From DASYTH01 sp045806965 (GTDB lineage: Bacteria; Actinomycetota; Actinomycetes; Mycobacteriales; Pseudonocardiaceae), in NCBI GenBank assembly GCA_045806965.1, contig JBJMIG010000004.1, positions 62,001 to 126,000 on the forward strand: a stretch of DNA of 64,000 nt. Reading direction: 5' to 3'. Shown piece by piece: positions 59,440-64,000 of the stretch. A program made the translations under genes and the position numbers. The notes under the pieces are model-generated. The model did no database searches, was not told where the DNA came from, and saw only the letters and a program-made list of their open reading frames with translations. Numbering within the stretch: position 1 is the stretch's first letter; each line of letters opens with the position of its first letter.

Positions 59440-59716
59440 ACGACAGGGCCCGGCGGCGCGGCGTGCGCGGTGGTGGCCCCGGCCGACTGCTCGGGACCAC
59501 CACCGGGGAAGAAGCTGCCGGCGCGGCTCACCGCGGTTGTGTGCACCATCCGGCGCGGGCGGCTCGTGTGTTGTCGCCGCAGGGGTTTGACCAGGAAGGG
59601 CGAGCGGCCCGGCAGCACATTCCCGGCTGGGTCGGACTCAGTTCATCACCCGCCTTTCGCCGTGGAACCACCGCATGGCATGACGCACTGAGTGAACGGT
59701 CGGAGGTGAGCCTCGG

Positions 59717-60154
59717 TCAGGCATTGATCTCCCTGCGAGTGTCCCCGCCGGCGATCTCGATCTTGCGCGGCTTGGCCTTCTCGGCGATCGGGATCCGCAA
59801 CGTCAGCACGCCGGAGTCGTAGTTGGCCTGGATGCGGTCGGTGTCGAGAGTGTCGCCGAGGAACAGCTGGCGGGAAAACACCCCCAGCGGCCGCTCCGCG
59901 ACCTGCATCTCCACGCTGTCCCCCGTGGCGGTGGGGCGACGCTCGGCCTTGACGGTCAGCACGTTGCGTTCCACGTCGAGCTCGATGGCCTCCGGTGCCA
60001 CACCGGGCAGATCGAAGGAGACCACGAACTCGTCGCCCGACCGGTAGGCATCCATCGGCATCGCGGTGGGTCGGGACCACGTTCCCGCGACGTTGCCAAA
60101 GACCTGCTGGGTCAACCGGTCCAGGTCCCGGAACGGGTCAGTGCGCATCAACAT
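59717..60154 (-). CDS. hsp18: Hsp20/alpha-crystallin small heat-shock protein (Hsp18)
   Basis: 145 residues from ATG 60154 with GGAGGGAAG upstream. The alpha-crystallin domain contains FVVSFDLPGVAPEAIELDVE, LTVKAERRP and the C-terminal LTLRIPIAEKAKPRKIEI with the I-x-I/V-type tail. It is an ATP-independent holdase. The operator at 60210-60228 matches the RheA site known for streptomycete hsp18. Confidence 0.92.
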   Translation of the reverse strand: MLMRTDPFRDLDRLTQQVFGNVAGTWSRPTAMPMDAYRSGDEFVVSFDLPGVAPEAIELDVERNVLTVKAERRPTATGDSVEMQVAERPLGVFSRQLFLGDTLDTDRIQANYDSGVLTLRIPIAEKAKPRKIEIAGGDTRREINA

Positions 60155-60209
60155 GACTTCCCTCCTTGCTCGATCGACTGTGGCGTCAACGCGCACCACT
60201 GGTATAGCA

Positions 60210-60228
60210 TGTCATCGTTTAGATGACA
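60210..60228. promoter_or_regulatory. RheA operator TGTCATC-N5-GATGACA
   Basis: A perfect 7+7 inverted repeat with a five-base spacer sits in the 101-base gap between hsp18 and the divergent rheA-like gene. This is the consensus reported for RheA of Streptomyces albus, the thermosensing autorepressor of hsp18. Repression of both genes at low temperature is inferred. Confidence 0.82.
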
Positions 60229-60255
60229 AGTAGGAAGTCGTCGAGAGGACGACAC

Positions 60256-61023
60256 ATGGACGACGACATCAGGGCCGACCGCACCGACGACCGCACCGAC
60301 ACCAGCACGAAGGACCAGTACGACGCCACCTACCAGCGGCTTCGGGGCCTGCCCGGCACCGACGACGCTCCCGCCACCGAGGCGCTCGCGCTCGTCCACG
60401 CGGCACTCGCCGCGGTCAGCGAGATCCCGGCCGACGAACCCGCGTCGACGATCGCCCCCACCGACCTGCTCGTCGCGCTGACCGTGCTGCGCCACCTCCG
60501 CGAGGAACTGGCCGCCTGGGAGCCGCGGCTGATCAGCGCCGCCCGCCAACTGGGGGTGAGCTGGGCCGGCCTCGCACCCGCGCTCGGGGTAACCAGCCGG
60601 CAGGCCGCGGAACGCCGCTACCTGCGCCAGCGGCCGTCAGCCACCGGCGAGCAGACCGGCGAGGAACGCGTGCGCGCCGAGCGCACCAAGCGGGCCGGCG
60701 ACCGGGCCGTGGCCGCCTGGGCTCGCGAGAACTCCGGCACCCTGCGCAAGCTCGCCGGCCAGATCGGTGCGCTCGAAGGCCTCTCCACGCCCGCCCAGAA
60801 ACGCGTTGACCTGGTCAACCAGGCACTGGCCGACAACGACCCGGCAACGCTGCTGCCCCCGCTCGCCGACGCGCACCGCCATCTCCATGGCACCCACACG
60901 GGCCTTGCGGACCAGGTCAAATCGGTCACCCAGCACACCGAGCAGCTTCGCCGCAGCGTCCGCGACCGTCGTAACCCGGGTGAGATGTCCGGATCGCTGT
61001 CCGGACCCCGACCGGACCGCTGA
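60256..61023 (+). CDS. rheA: RheA-like regulator of hsp18
   Basis: 255 residues from ATG 60256. The acidic N-terminus is followed by ATEALALVHAALAAVSEIP and a central helix-turn-helix-like ISAARQLGVSWAGLAPALGV then TSRQAAERRYLRQRP. The tail is helical and Arg-rich. RheA is the temperature-sensing repressor of hsp18 and is divergently arranged with it, exactly as here, with its operator in between. Assignment rests on context and size; sequence families of RheA are poorly conserved. Confidence 0.72.
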   Translation: MDDDIRADRTDDRTDTSTKDQYDATYQRLRGLPGTDDAPATEALALVHAALAAVSEIPADEPASTIAPTDLLVALTVLRHLREELAAWEPRLISAARQLGVSWAGLAPALGVTSRQAAERRYLRQRPSATGEQTGEERVRAERTKRAGDRAVAAWARENSGTLRKLAGQIGALEGLSTPAQKRVDLVNQALADNDPATLLPPLADAHRHLHGTHTGLADQVKSVTQHTEQLRRSVRDRRNPGEMSGSLSGPRPDR

Positions 61024-61038
61024 CGGCGCCCGCCGAAC

Positions 61039-61089
61039 AGCGCAAGGTGACATTCCGCCTTGAGAAGCGGAGCAATGTCACCTTGCGCT
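61039..61089. terminator. Bidirectional terminator made from an inverted repeat pair
   Basis: AGCGCAAGGTGACATT (61039-61054) pairs with AATGTCACCTTGCGCT (61074-61089), 16 perfect base pairs, with an inner CCGC-GCGG stem. It lies between the convergent rheA-like and CBM3 genes and is followed by an A-rich patch. It uses the same motif as the intergenic repeat at 51594-51741. Confidence 0.78.
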
Positions 61090-61103
61090 GAATGAGAAAA
61101 GGC

Positions 61104-61724
61104 TCACCGCGTCGGCTCGACACCCCAAATCAGGGTTCCGCCCTGGTACAAGGTCACGGTTTGGGTGTCCTTGTACACGAAGCTCGGGTCTGAGATGAAC
61201 GAGTAACTTTCAGTGGCGAGGAATTCCGACCAGTTGGCGTGGTGGATACGGGTCTGGATCTCACCGGTGCCCCGGCCGGGAGCTAGCGATCCGGCCCCGG
61301 CCTTGAAGCTGATCTCAAGATAGGTGTTCGCCTTGTTCACCGGCGACGGAAGGACGACAAACTTGGCCGTAATGTTGCTGCAGTTCACCTGCGCCCAGTC
61401 ACACTCGAAGACCAGCGGGTCCGCCGGGGTTTGGTTGGTGAACCAGTAACGCATCGTCAGGGAGCTCAAGGGCACCGAGGCTGTACCGGTGTTGATGACC
61501 TGATAGAGCGCGTACAGCGTGAGGTCACGCTCTTCGTTGTCATGTGAGCGGTCTTGAACTTTCAGCCCGGCATCGGCTTGCGCAACCGGAACAGCGCCAT
61601 GCGCGGGCAGAACGGCACCAAAGAAGAGCAACGCCGCGAGGACGCCGGTGCCGAGCCGGGCCAGCCTCTTGGCGGCCGTCATGGTTGCGTTTGGCGCTAA
61701 TTCACCTGAGCGTCGTGACAACAT
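61104..61724 (-). CDS. Secreted CBM3 cellulose-binding protein
   Basis: 206 residues from ATG 61724 with AAGGAG upstream. A signal peptide (LARLGTGVLAALLFFGAVLPAHG) is followed by a CBM3 domain: LTLYALYQVINTGTASVPLSSLTMRYWFT, FECDWAQVNCSNITAKF and YLEISFKAGAGSLAPGRGTGEIQTRI. No catalytic domain is attached, so it is a standalone binder, probably an accessory or scaffold for cellulose breakdown. A CebR box upstream places it in the cellulose-utilisation regulon. Confidence 0.87.
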   Translation of the reverse strand: MLSRRSGELAPNATMTAAKRLARLGTGVLAALLFFGAVLPAHGAVPVAQADAGLKVQDRSHDNEERDLTLYALYQVINTGTASVPLSSLTMRYWFTNQTPADPLVFECDWAQVNCSNITAKFVVLPSPVNKANTYLEISFKAGAGSLAPGRGTGEIQTRIHHANWSEFLATESYSFISDPSFVYKDTQTVTLYQGGTLIWGVEPTR

Positions 61725-61886
61725 CAATTCAACTCCTTGTGGGGGTTGGATAATGTTGGGGCCACCAGCGAAACCGCATGCTGCCCTGTCGTCGGCGCCC
61801 ACCGGTGCCATCCGGTCCGACACCCACGTGACCCCTCGTTCTCCTGTGGACATCCACTCGCCGGCGAACGCGCCCTCCGCCGGCCC

Positions 61887-61900
61887 TGGGAGCGCTCCCA
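61887..61900. promoter_or_regulatory. CebR box TGGGAGCGCTCCCA
   Basis: A perfect 14-base palindrome, 16 bases with flanks CTGGGAGCGCTCCCAG, lies 163 bases upstream of the CBM3 start. It is the consensus of the Streptomyces cellulose repressor CebR. The distance and orientation fit control of the CBM3 gene; control of the other neighbour is less likely. Confidence 0.85.
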
Positions 61901-62158
61901 GACTCTCACTGTAACCATACGGCCACGCACCGAGAAAGAGTGAATGCGCCGATTGCCGGCGCAGTTACGCCGAACGGACCATCCCCGGGATGTACCTCAT
62001 CACCGGCCAGGTGCTGGACGGCGATACCGCGCACGGTGGCATCGCGCCGATCCACAACCGCCCGGAGCAGAGCCGGAACCGCTGTGCCCCGCTTTCTGGC
62101 ATCATCGGGTGACGACACGATTACCGGCAGCAAGAAGCATCAGTCGATCGGAGGCATC

Positions 62159-62995
62159 GTGCGTACCTGGAGCCCGCTGGGCATCGTGGTGTTGCTCGCC
62201 CTGGCGTTGCTGACCGGCCCGGCCGGTGCGGCGGCGGCCAACGGGGTGCCCCGCCCCGACCACGTGGTGATCGTGATCTTCGAAAATCACCAGCAACCGC
62301 AGGTGATCGGCAGCCCGAACGCGCCCTACATCAACTCCCTCGCGGCCGGCGGGGCGAACTTCACCCAGTCCTTCGCCGTCACTCACCCGAGCCAGCCCAA
62401 CTACCTCGCCCTGTTCAGCGGCAGCCTGCAGGGCGTCAGCAACGACTCCTGCCCGCACACGTTCAACGGCACCAACCTGGGCCGTCAGCTCCTCGACGCG
62501 GGGCTCGGCTTCGCCGGTTACTCCGAAGGGCTGCCCACGACCGGGTTCACCGGTTGCACCACCGGGCGCTACGCCCGCAAACACTCCCCGTGGGTCGACT
62601 TCAGCAACCTGGCCGGCTCGACGAACAAGCCGTTCACCGCCTTCCGCACCGACTTCACGAAGCTGCCAACGCTCTCCTTCGTCATCCCCGACCTCTGCAA
62701 CGACATGCACGACTGCTCCGTCGCCACCGGCGACGACTGGCTGCGCATCCGGGTGAAGCCATACGCCGACTGGGCCAAGACCCACAACAGCGTGCTGATC
62801 GTGGACTTCGACGAGGACGACTTCACGACCGCCAACCGCATCCCGACCGTGTTCTACGGCCAGCACGTCAAGACCGGCACCTACACCGAGCGGATCACGC
62901 ACTACAGCGTCCTGCGCACCATCGAGGACATGTTCAACCTTGCTCACATCGGGTCAGCCGCCAGCGCCAACACCATCGCCGACAGCTGGCAGTGA
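62159..62995 (+). CDS. Secreted phosphoesterase (acid phosphatase/phospholipase C-like)
   Basis: 278 residues from GTG 62159 with GGAGG upstream. Signal peptide RTWSPLGIVVLLALALLTGPAGAA. The phosphoesterase motifs are HVVIVIFENHQ near residue 40, THPSQPNYLALFSG and VLIVDFDEDD, giving metal ligands of the alkaline-phosphatase superfamily. It is likely to release phosphate from phosphoesters outside the cell; phosphate-starvation control is plausible but not seen. Confidence 0.85.
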   Translation: MRTWSPLGIVVLLALALLTGPAGAAAANGVPRPDHVVIVIFENHQQPQVIGSPNAPYINSLAAGGANFTQSFAVTHPSQPNYLALFSGSLQGVSNDSCPHTFNGTNLGRQLLDAGLGFAGYSEGLPTTGFTGCTTGRYARKHSPWVDFSNLAGSTNKPFTAFRTDFTKLPTLSFVIPDLCNDMHDCSVATGDDWLRIRVKPYADWAKTHNSVLIVDFDEDDFTTANRIPTVFYGQHVKTGTYTERITHYSVLRTIEDMFNLAHIGSAASANTIADSWQ

Positions 62996-63321
62996 CCCCA
63001 AGCAGGGACACATGTCGAGCGAGCCGCTTGTCCACGCCATGGCCGCTCGCCCAGCGCCGGCCGGCCGCACAGACGCCCCGACCACGCCGCATCGGGCGTC
63101 CTACCGTCCGTGAGCGAGTCGTCTCCCTCGATATACGGCGGCTGACGGTTTGGCCGAGCGTCGGGTGAGCTTACGCCAAATGGCGCTGGCGGAACGTCGG
63201 GTAGGAAAGAACGATTGCGCTCGACAACACGTGTTAATCGTCGAGCTCACCGGGGTAATCGAATGCGCCGAATGGCCGAGCTGTTGAGGCGTCGCGTCGC
63301 TCGTGGGTATTTTCCGGTGAA
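62996..63321. other. 326-base gap before the MFS gene, no gene supported
   Basis: No well-started frame is present. AT-richer DNA near 63205-63260 may hold the promoter of the following gene; no repeat or operator is clear. Confidence 0.4.
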
Positions 63322-64000
63322 TTGTTGCCCGACCTCGCTCGGCGTGCCGAGTTGAACCCGCGGGTCCCGCTCGGGGCGATGATCGTCTCCAGCGTCGTGT
63401 CCACGCTCGGCGGCCGGGTGTCCATGGTGGCCATTCCCTGGCTGGTGCTGACAACCACCCACAGCCCGGAACAAATGGGGTTGGTGATCGTCGGCAGCAC
63501 GGTTCCCTACCTGCTGTCCAGCGCGTTCGGGGCACCGATCACCGACCGGCTGGGACTGCGTACCGCGGTGGTCGGCGCGGACCTGTTCTCCGCGTTGACC
63601 ACGGCGGTGATCGCGGCCACCCCGAACGTCGGGGTAGGGGTGATCATCGCCATGTCCGCACTCGCCGGCGTGGTGCGCGGCTCGGCGGATCGGTCGAAGC
63701 ACGTGATCCTGCGCCCGGTCGCCGAGGCGGCCGGCGCGCGAATGATCCGAATCACCGCGGTCTACGACGGCCTGGCCAACGGCGCGACGCTGGTGGGCGC
63801 CCCACTTGCCGGCTTACTGGTGCAATGGGCCGGCGCCCAAGGCGCGATCTGGGTCGACGCGAGCACCTTCGTCGTTTCGGCCGCGCTGGTCGCGTTCCTG
63901 GTGCGGCTGCCACCGGGTCAGGAGTGGGAGCGCAAGCCGAAACCGGAGCCGTACCTGACCGCCTTGCGCGGCGGAGCACGTCAACTGGTCCGGGACCGGC
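63322..64000 (+). CDS. MFS transporter, N-terminal part (3' cut by window)
   Basis: The frame runs to the window edge. It encodes LPDLARRAELNPRVPLGAM, membrane segments MIVSSVVSTLGGRVSMVAIPWLV, MGLVIVGSTVPYLLSSAFG, TTAVIAATPNVGVGVIIAM and the LAGLLVQWAGAQGAIWVDAST region, as in MFS exporters of the MdfA/EntS-like group. The cytoplasmic loop PITDRLGLR is a version of motif A. The start is uncertain; TTG 63322 or 63325 is used because an in-frame TAA lies at 63256. Confidence 0.72.
   Translation, partial: MLPDLARRAELNPRVPLGAMIVSSVVSTLGGRVSMVAIPWLVLTTTHSPEQMGLVIVGSTVPYLLSSAFGAPITDRLGLRTAVVGADLFSALTTAVIAATPNVGVGVIIAMSALAGVVRGSADRSKHVILRPVAEAAGARMIRITAVYDGLANGATLVGAPLAGLLVQWAGAQGAIWVDASTFVVSAALVAFLVRLPPGQEWERKPKPEPYLTALRGGARQLVRDR

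Overview
The window is very GC-rich DNA with strong G/C third-position bias, GTG starts, GGAGG-type ribosome sites, a CebR-type cellulose operator, a RheA-type heat-shock operator, mycothiol-type enzyme families and WXG/EspC type VII secretion genes. This fits a soil actinomycete, most likely of the Pseudonocardiales/Streptomyces grade. The species cannot be named from the sequence. No tRNA, rRNA, CRISPR array or replication origin was seen.

Layout. 1-4.2 kb: secreted sugar-dehydrogenase and esterase genes. 4.2-7.9 kb: a decayed polymorphic-toxin locus, with a twice-frameshifted nuclease toxin tip (minus strand) followed by five tandem SUKH immunity genes in A-B-A-B-A order, built from a 1,246-bp repeat. 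8-12 kb: a TraB-like protein, several gene relics (integrase, permease/KdpE chimera, macro domain), DinB, RarD and a small membrane protein. 12.3-17.5 kb: a complete inducible glycopeptide-resistance cluster. vanY diverges from vanRS, vanHAX converges on vanRS, and vanY and vanH share a near-identical promoter block. 17.6-19.1 kb: an IS701-type insertion sequence flanked by CTAG. 19.1-30.8 kb: two LacI-controlled sugar modules, a GH1 glucosidase and an operon of sugar ABC permeases, solute-binding protein, a GH78 rhamnosidase and a secreted rhamnosidase-like enzyme.

31.5-34.5 kb: a compact type VII secretion toxin cassette (YbaB/EbfC-like protein, EspC-like protein, WXG scaffold, C-terminal toxin, immunity gene, tiny coupled ORF). 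34.6-48.4 kb: ordinary chromosomal genes (TAP-type hydrolase, AraC, PadR/GyrI, flavin and F420 enzymes, HxlR operon, CorA, XRE-cupin and thioredoxin-reductase-like pair, NAD kinase operon, ArsR-SRPBCC fusion). 48.4-51.6 kb: a MerR-LanC-like operon divergent from a mycothiol-dependent-isomerase-like gene.

51.8-59.4 kb: an unusual signalling island without any chemoreceptor, CheA or CheW: CheR with a PAS/heptad coiled coil, two CheB methylesterases, two STAS-plus-HATPase proteins and a DUF6292-STAS fusion. 59.7-61 kb: an hsp18-rheA divergent pair around a RheA operator. 61-64 kb: a CBM3 protein under a CebR box, a secreted phosphoesterase and the start of an MFS transporter cut by the window end.

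The best candidates for undescribed biology are the che/STAS island, the MerR-LanC(CCG)-mycothiol module, and the two toxin-immunity loci: one intact cassette whose scaffold and toxin are split by a single in-frame stop, and one immunity array that outlived its toxin.
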